Source of the DNA: an uncultured Pelagibacteraceae bacterium
GTDB lineage: Bacteria > Pseudomonadota > Alphaproteobacteria > Pelagibacterales > Pelagibacteraceae
Assembly (NCBI GenBank): GCA_902617025.1
Contig: CACMVB010000004.1
Location: 26,537-90,536, forward strand
Reading direction: 5' to 3'
Length of the DNA stretch: 64,000 bases
Numbering within the stretch: the first letter of the stretch is position 1; each line of letters starts with the position of its first letter. The notes beneath the pieces are model-generated. The model did no database searches. It was given only the letters and a program-made list of their open reading frames with translations, and had not been told where the DNA came from. Positions 15,090 through 24,258 of the stretch are shown here, piece by piece. Made by a program: the position numbers and the translations under genes.

Positions 15090-16382
15090 TTATGCAGCCA
15101 ATGCTTGCTTGATATCTGCAACAATATCGTCTGGATGTTCTATGCCAATTGATAATCTGACATAACCTGGAGTGACACCAGCAGCTAACATTTCCTTTTC
15201 TGTAAGCTGACTATGCGTTGTTGTTGCCGGGTGAATTGCCAAACTTCTAGCATCACCAATATTCGCTACGTGGTAAAGCATTTTTAAGCTATCAATAAAT
15301 TTAGCTCCTGCTTCTTTCGTTCCTAGATCCATACCTATTAAAGATCCATAACCACCTTGCATATATTTTTTTGCTCTATCTCTAATTTCACCTTGATAAT
15401 TAGTTGGATAGATAACCTTTTTAACTTTTTTGTGACCATCTAAGAAATTCACAACTTTCTCTGCATTACTGCAATGTTGTTTCATTCTTAAAGCTACAGT
15501 TTCCAAACCTTGAATGATTTGGAAAGCATTGAATGGACTTAAAGGAGCACCTAAGTCTCTCAATAAAACCACTCTCGCTCGGATGACAAATGGAATATTA
15601 GCACCAGTTAATTGTGGAACTGCGTCTGCCCAAACTGCACCATGATAACTTTGATCTGGTTCATTTAATAGAGGTTGTCTTTTTCTATCTTTAATCCAAT
15701 CAAAATTTCCTCCATCTACAATTATTCCTCCAATTGAAGTACCGTGACCACCAATATATTTTGTCAAAGAGTGCATTACAATTGCAGCTCCATGAGCTAA
15801 AGGTTTACATATTACCGGTGAAGCTGTGTTATCGATAATTAAAGGAATACCTTTTTTTCTACCGATATCAGAAACTTCTTTAATTGGAAAAACACGAAGA
15901 TATGGATTTGGAAGAGTCTCACCATAATAAGCTCTTGTCTTCTCATCAGTTACTTTTTCAAAGTTTTTTGGATCCGCAGGATCTGCAAATCTAACTTCAA
16001 TACCTTGTTGCCTTAAAGTATTTTTGAATAAGTTAACTGTACCTCCGTATAAATCAGTAGAAGCAACAATGTTATCTCCAGCTTGTGCTAAGTTTTGAAT
16101 ACACATTGCTGACGCTGCTTGGCCTGATCCCACTGCACATGCCGCTACACCGCCTTCAAGCGCTGCAACTCTTTTTTCTAGCACATCTACAGTTGGGTTC
16201 ATGATACGTGTGTAAATATTACCAAATTCTTTTAGACCAAATAAATTTGCAGCATGTTCTGCATTTTTAAATTGGTAAGAAGTTGTTTGATAAATAGGAA
16301 CTGCTACAGCTGTTGTAGTAGGATCAGCTCTGTAATCACTACCATGTAAGCCAATAGTTTCTGGATGTTTAAAATCAGCCAT
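15090..16382 (-). CDS. metY: O-acetylhomoserine aminocarboxypropyltransferase / O-succinylhomoserine sulfhydrylase (PLP)
   Basis: PETIGLHGSDYRADPTTTAVAVPIYQTTSYQFK; HSLTKYIGGHGTSIGG PLP lysine region. Confidence 0.93.
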   Translation of the reverse strand: MADFKHPETIGLHGSDYRADPTTTAVAVPIYQTTSYQFKNAEHAANLFGLKEFGNIYTRIMNPTVDVLEKRVAALEGGVAACAVGSGQAASAMCIQNLAQAGDNIVASTDLYGGTVNLFKNTLRQQGIEVRFADPADPKNFEKVTDEKTRAYYGETLPNPYLRVFPIKEVSDIGRKKGIPLIIDNTASPVICKPLAHGAAIVMHSLTKYIGGHGTSIGGIIVDGGNFDWIKDRKRQPLLNEPDQSYHGAVWADAVPQLTGANIPFVIRARVVLLRDLGAPLSPFNAFQIIQGLETVALRMKQHCSNAEKVVNFLDGHKKVKKVIYPTNYQGEIRDRAKKYMQGGYGSLIGMDLGTKEAGAKFIDSLKMLYHVANIGDARSLAIHPATTTHSQLTEKEMLAAGVTPGYVRLSIGIEHPDDIVADIKQALAA

Positions 16383-16422
16383 TGATTTTCCCCCTTACTG
16401 TTTCTCTTATCGTTTCGTTCAT
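16375..16422 (-). CDS. candidate leader micro-ORF 2 (MNETIRETVRGKING*), overlaps metY start codon
   Basis: ATG overlaps stop of micro-ORF 1 (ATGA), SD GGAG 5 nt upstream; ends 8 nt into metY (ATGGCTGA). Confidence 0.35.
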   Translation of the reverse strand: MNETIRETVRGKING

Positions 16423-16479
16423 TTTTTCTCCGTCTTTCTGGAGAAGAATGAACGAAGCATAATTCTGTTCATCTTCTCC
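16414..16479 (-). other. three-arm alternative hairpin region (A:B or B:C) over two SD-AUG modules
   Basis: A=GGAGAAGATGAAC (16479-16467), B=TTCGTTCATTCTTCTCC (16456-16440), C=GGAGAAAAAATGAACGAA (16431-16414); B is complementary to both A and C. Confidence 0.7.
16419..16472 (-). CDS. candidate leader micro-ORF 1 (MNRIMLRSFFSRKTEKK*) directly behind SAM-V
   Basis: AAGGAG-AAG-ATG just 3' of SAM-V pseudoknot; 17 codons, then TGA overlapping next ATG. Confidence 0.4.
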   Translation of the reverse strand: MNRIMLRSFFSRKTEKK

Positions 16480-16532
16480 TTTTTAGTACTTCGGCATTTG
16501 CCAGGTGTACAATATGGTTCAAATACCCGGTT
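16474..16532 (-). ncRNA. SAM-V riboswitch aptamer
   Basis: GGUAUUUG/CAAAUGCC stem, GUACUAAAAAGGAG 3' segment overlapping the SD; directly downstream of SAM-II in a metY leader. Confidence 0.75.
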
Positions 16533-16549
16533 TAATTTCAGATTGTTCC

Positions 16550-16578
16550 AAAAAAAAACCACCGGCTAAAGCGGTGGT
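16550..16578 (-). terminator. intrinsic terminator following SAM-II aptamer
   Basis: ACCACCG-CUUUAGC-CGGUGGU then a run of U. Confidence 0.9.
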
Positions 16579-16589
16579 CTAAGTGACTA

Positions 16590-16643
16590 ATGCGCTTTAG
16601 CAGGATTTATAAAGCGCCCGCAAGTTGCCTTAACTCAGCGCTA
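16590..16643 (-). ncRNA. SAM-II riboswitch aptamer
   Basis: AGCGCUGAGUUAAGGCAACUUGCGGGCGCUUUAUAAAUCCUGCUAAAG matches recalled SAM-II consensus; P1 AGCGCU/GGCGCU. Confidence 0.85.
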
Positions 16644-16648
16644 AAAGA

Positions 16649-16678
16649 TTTATAACAAGAATTTCAGGATTTTGTCAA
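16649..16678 (-). promoter_or_regulatory. sigma70-type promoter of metY leader
   Basis: TTGACA-18 nt-TATAAA upstream of SAM-II. Confidence 0.85.
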
Positions 16679-16685
16679 CTGTCAA

Positions 16686-17603
16686 TTAAATATTATTCCA
16701 GAACAATTTTGCAAGGTTTATTCCAGATAAATCTTTGTATGCAGCGAGACCAGTAGGGCTAGTAACATTAATATCACCAATTAATTTCTCTTGTACGAAG
16801 TCTATTCCTGCAAAATATATATTATTTTGCACTAACAATTTTCCAATCGCTTTGCTTGCATTAATTTCTTTCCTTGTGAGTTTTGTTAATTTCGCTTTAG
16901 CTCCTTTGCTCATATTAGATAAAATACTTCCTTTTTTAGGTATCCTAGAAATAGCACCCACAATCTTTCCTTTTATGATAAAAACCCTTTTATCACCCTT
17001 AGAAACACCAGGTAAAAATTTTTGAAAAAATAAATGATTATTAGTTTTTATTAATTTTCTAATTTTGCTTGAGTTAAATGTTTTAAATAAAATTACGTTA
17101 TTACCACTAAAACCATTAATAGGTTTTGTTACAACAGCTTTGTGTTTTTTAAAAAAATTTTTAATTTCTGAAAGGTTTTCACTGATTAAAGTTGGAGGCA
17201 TATACCTCATGAGATTAATTGAAAATAGCTTTTCAGATATATTTCTTACAGCAAAAGGGTGATTTATTATCTTAACCTTCTTAGAAATATGGTTTAGTAA
17301 GAATGTTGTATATAAATAACGATTATCAAAAGGCGGATCGTTTCTGATTAATATAATTTTAGATCTTTCTAAATCAAAACTAACAGTTTTAAGCAATGAA
17401 TAAAATTTCTTTTTATTTTCATTGATTTTTATATGTTTACAAAAAGCTAAAACTTTTCCATTCAAAAAACTCAAATTTTCTGGTTCAAAATAATATATTT
17501 TGTAACCTCTTTTTTGCGCTTCAGATGCTAAAAGAATAGTTGTATCAGTTTTGATATTTACTTTTTTAAGATCAGAACCCTGAATAGCTAAAATTTTCTT
17601 CAT
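16686..17603 (-). CDS. gshB: glutathione synthetase (GshB-like ATP-grasp)
   Basis: ATP-grasp features (VVTKPINGFSGNNVILF, GAISRIPKKGS, INVTSPTG); overlaps gshA. Confidence 0.85.
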   Translation of the reverse strand: MKKILAIQGSDLKKVNIKTDTTILLASEAQKRGYKIYYFEPENLSFLNGKVLAFCKHIKINENKKKFYSLLKTVSFDLERSKIILIRNDPPFDNRYLYTTFLLNHISKKVKIINHPFAVRNISEKLFSINLMRYMPPTLISENLSEIKNFFKKHKAVVTKPINGFSGNNVILFKTFNSSKIRKLIKTNNHLFFQKFLPGVSKGDKRVFIIKGKIVGAISRIPKKGSILSNMSKGAKAKLTKLTRKEINASKAIGKLLVQNNIYFAGIDFVQEKLIGDINVTSPTGLAAYKDLSGINLAKLFWNNI

Positions 17604-18915
17604 GATTTATTAAGAAATCTAATTTTTTTGTTTTATTATATTGCTCAATCAACATTTCGGCTCTAGTTTTTTTATTACTAATTATTTCCTCTATATGTTT
17701 TAAATAAATAGTTTCATTTTTCCCATTTTTATTCATTTCATTTCTTTTTTCTAAGCCTTTTTTTGACAAATCTAAAAATATTTTTGCCCAATCAATTAAT
17801 TTTTTATCGTGAAGCAATGTACTTAATCCATGTTTAGGGGCGTTTATGTATGCTTCCATAATTTCCTCTTTTTTCCAATTTTTTATTATCTCATAAGTTT
17901 CCTCTAAAGACCCATAAATTAAACCAGTAAAAAACGAGGGCCCATTGCAAATACACCCAAAGTTACAAGTATCTAACGATCTAAATTCAATGACTTGTTT
18001 TAATCTTATCTCAGTAAAAATAGTACCTAAATGATTTTCAAAATCTTCTAAGGTTGGTATGTTTCCTTTTAAAAAATTTAAATTACCATTTAAAAAATCT
18101 TTGAAATTTTGACCATTAGGAGAATGGTATTTTCCTTTTTTTTTAAGAAATAAAATTGGGTAATTTATTACATAATCAATATATTTTTCAAAATTAACAT
18201 TTTCAAAAGTGATTGGCATTATCCCACCTCTATAAGTTTCTTGCCAAACTTTCCCCCTATATGACAAAAAACCTGATGGTTTGTTTTCGTAAAAAGGAGA
18301 ATTTGCGAATAAAGCAATTGTTAGAGGTGCTAAGTAATTCCCTATCTTAAACTTTTTTTCAAAATCTTCTTCAGAAGTGTAATCGTAATTTATTTGAATA
18401 CCTGCAGTTTTATACATCATGTCCAAACTTAGCTTACCTTTTTTAGGCATTTCAGTTGTCATAATTTTGTAACGCTCTTTTGGACTTTTAGGGATATCAA
18501 TTAATTTATTAAATGGGTCATACGCAATTGATGAAGTAGTAATATTTGTCGACTTAAAAACTTCATTCAGTTCATTAAAATGAGAACTATTTTCTGAACA
18601 AACTGAATGTATGTTTTTAAACGGTGCACCTGATAATTCATATTGAAATCCAGGTTCAGTCGTAATTTTTTGATTTTCTCTTTTTAACCCGATTAATTTA
18701 TCTTTCTCTAGTTGTGGAACCCAGCCTTTTTCTTTTAAAATTTCAAATATTTTCTTAATTTGATCATAATTAACTCTTTTTAAATCTGTTCTATTAAAAA
18801 GAAATTTTTCATGCTCAACGCCAATTTTAAGATTTGTATCTTCTTTAATACCGTCGTTAAAATATTGAATTAACTGGCTTTTATTTTCAATGAATGAAGT
18901 TGATTTATTAGTCAA
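17572..18915 (-). CDS. gshA: glutamate-cysteine ligase
   Basis: IGVEHEKFLF, TTEPGFQYELSGAP, MMYKTAGIQINYDY motifs of plant-type GCL. Confidence 0.9.
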   Translation of the reverse strand: MTNKSTSFIENKSQLIQYFNDGIKEDTNLKIGVEHEKFLFNRTDLKRVNYDQIKKIFEILKEKGWVPQLEKDKLIGLKRENQKITTEPGFQYELSGAPFKNIHSVCSENSSHFNELNEVFKSTNITTSSIAYDPFNKLIDIPKSPKERYKIMTTEMPKKGKLSLDMMYKTAGIQINYDYTSEEDFEKKFKIGNYLAPLTIALFANSPFYENKPSGFLSYRGKVWQETYRGGIMPITFENVNFEKYIDYVINYPILFLKKKGKYHSPNGQNFKDFLNGNLNFLKGNIPTLEDFENHLGTIFTEIRLKQVIEFRSLDTCNFGCICNGPSFFTGLIYGSLEETYEIIKNWKKEEIMEAYINAPKHGLSTLLHDKKLIDWAKIFLDLSKKGLEKRNEMNKNGKNETIYLKHIEEIISNKKTRAEMLIEQYNKTKKLDFLINHEENFSYSGF

Positions 18916-19306
18916 ACGTTTTTAACTCTAATACATTTCCATTTGGATCTTCGATAAAAAATGTATTTTGCTCAAATTCAGTGCCTTCAAATCTAGTGTA
19001 AGGTTTGTCGATGTAGTTAATTTTATTAGCTTCAATATTAGCTTTGATTTTATTAAAAATATCTTTTTTTAGATGCACACCAAAGTGTGGAACTGGAACT
19101 TGACCCATATCCACGTCATGTCTTTCTCTTGGAAGTTTCATGGATGTTTGATGTAAAGTAAGTTCATTACCCCAAAAATCTATGTCGACCCATTTACCGT
19201 CTTCACGATTACCAGTTTTACATCCTAAAATATCTGTATAAAAAGCTTCTGCTTTTTTTAAATCTCCAGCTGGGATTGCCAAATGAAATGAGTTACTCAT
19301 GGGCAT
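18908..19306 (-). CDS. VOC/glyoxalase superfamily protein
   Basis: [23 protein letters not shown]...[15 protein letters not shown]. Confidence 0.85.
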   Translation of the reverse strand: MPMSNSFHLAIPAGDLKKAEAFYTDILGCKTGNREDGKWVDIDFWGNELTLHQTSMKLPRERHDVDMGQVPVPHFGVHLKKDIFNKIKANIEANKINYIDKPYTRFEGTEFEQNTFFIEDPNGNVLELKTFD

Positions 19307-19355
19307 TTTTATATATTCTTCTTTAAATTTATCAAGTAGTCATTATATACATCTT

Positions 19356-19931
19356 ATGAACGATTATTTAGAATCTATAAAAAAAAGAGATCCTGCGGCA
19401 AAATCTATACTGAGTATCATTCTCACGTACCCCGGCGTAAAAGCAGTTTTCTTTCATCAAATATCAAACTTTTTTTATAAAGCTGGGTTTGACCTAATAG
19501 CAAGAATTATTTCACAAACAATAAGATTTTTTACAGGAATTGAAATTCATCCTGGGGCCAAGATTGGTAAAAATTTATTTATTGATCATGGTATGGGTGT
19601 AGTGATCGGTGAAACTTCTGAAGTTGGAGACAACGTTACTATATATCACAATGTCACTTTAGGCGGAAGTTCTCCAAGCATAGATAGCGAAAGACAACGA
19701 CATGAAAAAAGACATCCTACGATTGGCAATGATGTTGTGATCGGGTCAGGTGCACAAATAATTGGACCAATTAAAGTTGGTAACAATTCTAGAATAGCAG
19801 CTAACGCAGTTGTGGTAAGAGATGTTCCAGAAAACGCAACGATGGTTGGCATTCCTGCTAGAGCAGTCAAGTTGGAAAATAAAGGTAGTTTCAGACCTTA
19901 TGGTGTAGATGATAAAGTAAAAGATGAGTAA
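19356..19931 (+). CDS. cysE: serine O-acetyltransferase (start trimmed from 19299 to [17 protein letters not shown])
   Basis: Left-handed beta-helix, [44 protein letters not shown]. Confidence 0.93.
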   Translation: MNDYLESIKKRDPAAKSILSIILTYPGVKAVFFHQISNFFYKAGFDLIARIISQTIRFFTGIEIHPGAKIGKNLFIDHGMGVVIGETSEVGDNVTIYHNVTLGGSSPSIDSERQRHEKRHPTIGNDVVIGSGAQIIGPIKVGNNSRIAANAVVVRDVPENATMVGIPARAVKLENKGSFRPYGVDDKVKDE

Positions 19932-20301
19932 AGACTGGGATCCAAACTTAACTCCAGAACAAAATTATGTTTTAAAACAAGAGGGAACAGAGTCCCCAGG
20001 TAGTAGTCCTTTAAATCAAGAAAAAAGAGAGGGTTCTTATCACTGTGTAGGGTGTGGAACAAAATTATTTGAGTCTACAACTAAATATGAGAGTGGTTCA
20101 GGCTGGCCTTCTTTTTTCGAGTCTATTCAAGGGGTATTCGAAGAAAAAAAAGATATGCACATTGGTTATCCAAGAACTGAGTATCATTGTAAAAAATGTG
20201 GAGGTCATCATGGTCATGTTTTTGATGACGGTCCAAAACCTACTGGAAAACGATATTGTAACAACGGTATCTGTTTAGTCTTTAAACCAAAAGGCGAGTA
20301 G
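19924..20301 (+). CDS. msrB: peptide-methionine (R)-S-oxide reductase
   Basis: [44 protein letters not shown]. Confidence 0.95.
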   Translation: MSKDWDPNLTPEQNYVLKQEGTESPGSSPLNQEKREGSYHCVGCGTKLFESTTKYESGSGWPSFFESIQGVFEEKKDMHIGYPRTEYHCKKCGGHHGHVFDDGPKPTGKRYCNNGICLVFKPKGE

Positions 20302-20416
20302 TTATACACAAACCAATTAAGTGTTTTAATACAACTTATCAAAAAATTATAATCTATTTTGTCATGTCCTCTAGACCAAGGCGACACAAGTTTGTAAGAT
20401 TATCATTTCATCCACC

Positions 20417-20974
20417 ATGAAGAAGCAAATTATTTCCCTACTGATAATTATATTCTCATTAATTTCATTTCATACTCACGCATCAGAACAAAATTGGAAA
20501 CCAGTTCAGGATGGAGATAAGATTATCTTAATTAGACATGCTAAAGCCCCGGGTGGCGGCGATCCAGAAGGATTTAAAATAGATGATTGTAAAACTCAAA
20601 GAAATCTCGACATGATGGGCATTAATCAAGCAAAAAAAATTGGCGAACTCTTTAGAGAAAAAAAAGTTAAAATTAATCAAGTTTTATCAAGTCAGTGGTG
20701 TAGGTGCAAAGATACCGCTAAATATGCTTTTGGCAATTTCAAAGAATTTTCTGCATTAAATTCTACTTATACTCCTCCATACGATCAAAATGAAAAACAG
20801 CAGATTAAGGACTTAAAAAAATATGTAAATAATTGGAATGGTAAAGGGGGAAACCTAGTTTTAGTTACGCATTATGTAATTATCTTGGCGATAACCGGAG
20901 AAACAGCACGATCTGGTGAACTAGTCATTACTGATAAAAATTTTAAAGTTTTATCTACAATTAATACTTTTTAA
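20417..20974 (+). CDS. histidine phosphatase family protein, secreted
   Basis: Signal peptide; LIRHAKAPG, LSSQWCRCKDTA, LVTHYV. Confidence 0.8.
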   Translation: MKKQIISLLIIIFSLISFHTHASEQNWKPVQDGDKIILIRHAKAPGGGDPEGFKIDDCKTQRNLDMMGINQAKKIGELFREKKVKINQVLSSQWCRCKDTAKYAFGNFKEFSALNSTYTPPYDQNEKQQIKDLKKYVNNWNGKGGNLVLVTHYVIILAITGETARSGELVITDKNFKVLSTINTF

Positions 20975-21315
20975 AAAAATATAAAATATCCAACTGTTAT
21001 TAAAATTAAATACTCGATAAATGTTTTAATTTTTAAAAGAGTATTCTTATCCTGAAATTTGTTATTAATGAATAAAGTTAATCGAGAAAAAGCCAAGTGA
21101 ACCAAAACAATACTCAAAGCTATACCAAGTAAAGCATGGTAAAAGCTAAAATTTTTAAGGCCATAAAAGCAAGCTGCGATAAACGTGAACCAGGATATAT
21201 TGGTCACAAATAAAGTAATTAAAAAACCTGATCCTTTTTTAAAAATACTTTGAGACTTAATGAAAGTATATGACCACAAAAGAGTGAATAAAAAACCTGC
21301 GTATTTAATTATCAT
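20971..21315 (-). CDS. hypothetical small membrane protein
   Basis: About 4 TM segments; ORF between divergent/convergent neighbours. Confidence 0.55.
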   Translation of the reverse strand: MIIKYAGFLFTLLWSYTFIKSQSIFKKGSGFLITLFVTNISWFTFIAACFYGLKNFSFYHALLGIALSIVLVHLAFSRLTLFINNKFQDKNTLLKIKTFIEYLILITVGYFIFF

Positions 21316-21365
21316 GAGCCAATATTGTAATTGCGGTAAAGTTTAAAGGCAAATATAAACATAAT

Positions 21366-22082
21366 ATGATTATTAAACTTATGTTCGCTTTTGGGGCTGG
21401 ATTTATAAGTTTTCTCACCCCTTGTGTACTTCCAATTATCCCAGGTTATATTTCATATATTACTGGAAAAGATTTAGGGGAAATAGATAAAGACAAATCT
21501 ATAGTTTTGACTAAAACTATTCTTTTTTCACTAGGTTTCTCATTTGTTTTTATAACCCTTGGAGCTGCCGCCTCTGCAATAGGAAACGTGCTTCTTTTCT
21601 TTTCTAATGAATTACGGATTGTTGCAGGATTAATAATTATTATTTTTTCATTACAAATGTTAGGTTTTTTAAATTTTTCTTTTTTAAACACTGAAAAAAG
21701 AATTCAAACTAATTCTAATTATAAAGATCATTATGCATTTCCTTTTATAGTTGGTGCGGCTTTTGCTTTTGGTTGGACACCTTGCATTGGTCCAGTTCTA
21801 GGTTCAATAATTGCTCTGTCTGCTACTGAAGCTACTATTAGCAAAGGGGTTTTATTACTATCATTTTATTCTTTAGGATTAGCTATCCCATTTATATTAT
21901 CCGGATATTACATGAGTAGATTTTTAAATTCTAAAAAAGGTTTTGGAAAATATTATGGAACTATTACAAAATCTGGCGGAGTTATTCTTTTAATTACTGG
22001 CATCTTGATTACTACAAATTATATTCAAGTTATTAGCTATTATATTTTGACGACCTTTCCAATTCTCGCTAAGGTTGGATAA
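21366..22082 (+). CDS. ccdA: cytochrome c biogenesis protein CcdA
   Basis: GFISFLTPCVLPIIPGYISYITG, FGWTPCIGPVLGSI. Confidence 0.93.
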   Translation: MIIKLMFAFGAGFISFLTPCVLPIIPGYISYITGKDLGEIDKDKSIVLTKTILFSLGFSFVFITLGAAASAIGNVLLFFSNELRIVAGLIIIIFSLQMLGFLNFSFLNTEKRIQTNSNYKDHYAFPFIVGAAFAFGWTPCIGPVLGSIIALSATEATISKGVLLLSFYSLGLAIPFILSGYYMSRFLNSKKGFGKYYGTITKSGGVILLITGILITTNYIQVISYYILTTFPILAKVG

Positions 22083-22984
22083 TGAGCGAAATAACAGTCT
22101 TAGGAATTTTTGTCGCTGACATAAGTTTTTCTGGATCTAAAATCCCATCAATAGGTGAAACTATTTTGGGAAAAAAATATAATGTCGGTCCAGGAGGAAA
22201 AGGTTGCAATCAAGCCATAGCAATTGCAAGACTTGGCGGAAATACAAACTTTATAAGTAAAATTGGTAAAGACGCATACGGAGAGTTAGCTCTTAAAACT
22301 CTTGAAAAAAATAAAATTTCTAAAGAAAATATAATTCAAGATGGCAATCAACAAACTGGTGTAGCTGGAATTTTAGTTGATCAAAATACTGGAAAAAATG
22401 CAATAAATGTAATTGTAGGTGCCCCAAGTTCTTTAAAGATAAGTGAAATTGAAGAACAAATTAATTTAATAAAAAGATCAAAAATTTTTTTAACTCAACT
22501 AGAGGTTCCAAAAGATGTTACATTACATTGTTTGAAAATTGCTAAAGAGAATGGATGCATTACTATTTTAAATCCTGCACCAGCATCTGAAATTTCAAAA
22601 GAATTTTATAATAATATTGATTTTTTTACGCCTAATGAAACTGAGGCCGAATTTTATACTGGAATAAAGATTACTAGCGAGAATGAGGCAAAGCAGGCAG
22701 CAGATAAACTTTTAAATTTAGGAATTAAAAAAGTAATAATAACTCTTGGAGAAAAAGGGCTCTTTTATTCTGATGGAAAAGAAGAAACTTATTTAAAAGC
22801 CAGTGCAGTAAAAGCTATTGATACTACTGGCGCAGGAGATGCTTTTAATGGGGGTTTAGCTTTTGGGTTGTCTAAAGAAAAACCAATAAAAGAGTGTTTA
22901 GATTTAGCAAATAAAGTTGCTGGAATTTCTACTACAAAACTTGGTGCTGGTGATGCTATGCCTTTTTTAAAAGAAATAAATTAG
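22082..22984 (+). CDS. rbsK: ribokinase (PfkB family)
   Basis: GPGGKGCNQAIAIARLGG; DTTGAGDAFNGGLA. Confidence 0.88.
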   Translation: MSEITVLGIFVADISFSGSKIPSIGETILGKKYNVGPGGKGCNQAIAIARLGGNTNFISKIGKDAYGELALKTLEKNKISKENIIQDGNQQTGVAGILVDQNTGKNAINVIVGAPSSLKISEIEEQINLIKRSKIFLTQLEVPKDVTLHCLKIAKENGCITILNPAPASEISKEFYNNIDFFTPNETEAEFYTGIKITSENEAKQAADKLLNLGIKKVIITLGEKGLFYSDGKEETYLKASAVKAIDTTGAGDAFNGGLAFGLSKEKPIKECLDLANKVAGISTTKLGAGDAMPFLKEIN

Positions 22985-23235
22985 GTTAAAAGCTTATCTA
23001 ATTCTCCACTTCGATTAGCTTCTTGAAGTTTATCATTCCCACCAATGTAATGATCGCCTATAAAAATTTGAGGAATAGTTCTTACACCATTCGTTCTTTG
23101 TAGCATTTCTTTAGCATTAGCTGGATCTGCCCAAATATCAATTTCCTCTATTTCAACATTTTTTGCTTTTAATAAAGCTTTTGCTGCCGCGCAAAATGAG
23201 CAGGGATTGCCAGTATACATTGTAACTTTTTTCAT
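22981..23235 (-). CDS. grxC: glutaredoxin 3
   Basis: MYTGNPCSFCAAAKALL, RTIPQIFIGDHYIGG. Confidence 0.9.
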   Translation of the reverse strand: MKKVTMYTGNPCSFCAAAKALLKAKNVEIEEIDIWADPANAKEMLQRTNGVRTIPQIFIGDHYIGGNDKLQEANRSGELDKLLT

Positions 23236-23237
23236 AA

Positions 23238-23534
23238 TTAATATATATCAGTTATTTTTATTTTTTCTCTAAGTTTTTTTCTACCTAATTTAAACTTTTT
23301 TCTATGCTTGATGCTAGTATTATGTACTCTTTTTCTCCATAGCCTAAAAGAACCTGGTTTTAAATTTTTTCTCATTATCTTAATAACTTGAGACTCATTT
23401 TTTCCAGTTTTTTCTTTTATTTCTTCAAATGTAATCCTATCAGCCCATGCAGCCCAAATAATCCAATTATCATCCTTTTCTTTTGGCTCAGGGTTTTTAA
23501 TTCTTGTTTGAGGGATAAAACTTTTTTTCTTCAT
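23238..23534 (-). CDS. TIGR03643/DUF2805 family protein
   Basis: IIWAAWADRITFEEIKEKTGKNESQVIKIMRKNLKPGSFRLWRKRV. Confidence 0.75.
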   Translation of the reverse strand: MKKKSFIPQTRIKNPEPKEKDDNWIIWAAWADRITFEEIKEKTGKNESQVIKIMRKNLKPGSFRLWRKRVHNTSIKHRKKFKLGRKKLREKIKITDIY

Positions 23535-23559
23535 AAATTTATATATAGTAACAAGTTAA

Positions 23560-24174
23560 ATGTTTCCAACAGACTATATAATATTTTTACAAATCATTTT
23601 ATTTTTATTTATTTCTCCAGGTCCGCCCAGAGTTGTAATTGTTTCACACACATTAAACTATGGATTAAATAGATCTGTTTGGACTGCATTGGGAGATATA
23701 TCTGCAAATACTATCCAAGCTATTTTAGTAGTGTTTTTAATTGGCTCTTTTTTAAGTGATAACCCTCAAGTCCTTTACTATTTAAAATGGGCAGGGATAT
23801 TTTATATAGTTTATTTAGCCTATGACACTTTTAATTCTAAAATAAAAAGTTTTAATTCTAAAGATCAAAATTTAAAATCACCACTATCGTTTTATAAAGA
23901 TGGATTATTAGTTGCAGGTTTAAGCCCAAAAGCACTTTTATTTTTCGGAACAATTTTTCCTACTTTTATTAATTTCGGATCAAATATCATTTCACAGTTT
24001 GTAATCTTATTGATTACTTATGTAGTTTTAGATTTTTTAACGTTAATGATTTATGGATTAGCAGCTGAAAAAATTTCAGTATGGTTAAGAAGTAAACCAA
24101 AGCTATTAAATACAATTTCTGCGTGTGTTCTTCTAATTTTAGCAGTTTACATTGCTGCGACACAGAATTTTTAA
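23560..24174 (+). CDS. LysE family translocator
   Basis: ISPGPPRVVIVSHTLNYGLNRSVWTALGDI; 5-6 TM. Confidence 0.8.
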   Translation: MFPTDYIIFLQIILFLFISPGPPRVVIVSHTLNYGLNRSVWTALGDISANTIQAILVVFLIGSFLSDNPQVLYYLKWAGIFYIVYLAYDTFNSKIKSFNSKDQNLKSPLSFYKDGLLVAGLSPKALLFFGTIFPTFINFGSNIISQFVILLITYVVLDFLTLMIYGLAAEKISVWLRSKPKLLNTISACVLLILAVYIAATQNF

Positions 24175-24227
24175 TCAATTCTAACTGTTGTCAAAATCTC
24201 TATTTCTTGTTTTAATTATTTAATTTT

Positions 24228-24247
24228 AATTAATTAATTAATAACAA
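24228..24247 (+). promoter_or_regulatory. 20-nt leader motif shared by both LIV substrate-binding genes (copy 1)
   Basis: aattaattaattaataacaa, identical at 40949..40968, each followed by (ga)agggaaataat-ATG. Confidence 0.5.
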
Positions 24248-24258
24248 GAAGGGAAATA

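Noticed and set aside
16383-16422. In-frame N-terminal extension of MetY from the upstream ATG at 16422
   Set aside because: On careful counting the frame is +1 relative to metY and ends at TGA inside ATGGCTGA, so it is a separate micro-ORF.
19299-19355. N-terminal extension of CysE in the ORF track
   Set aside because: [13 protein letters not shown] is the plausible start; the extension overlaps the divergent VOC gene and the proposed -10 box.
24211-24245. TAAT repeats (taattaattaatta) as a tandem repeat or mobile-element trace
   Set aside because: Short, simple AT sequence without target-site duplication; only its exact recurrence before two SBP genes is notable.
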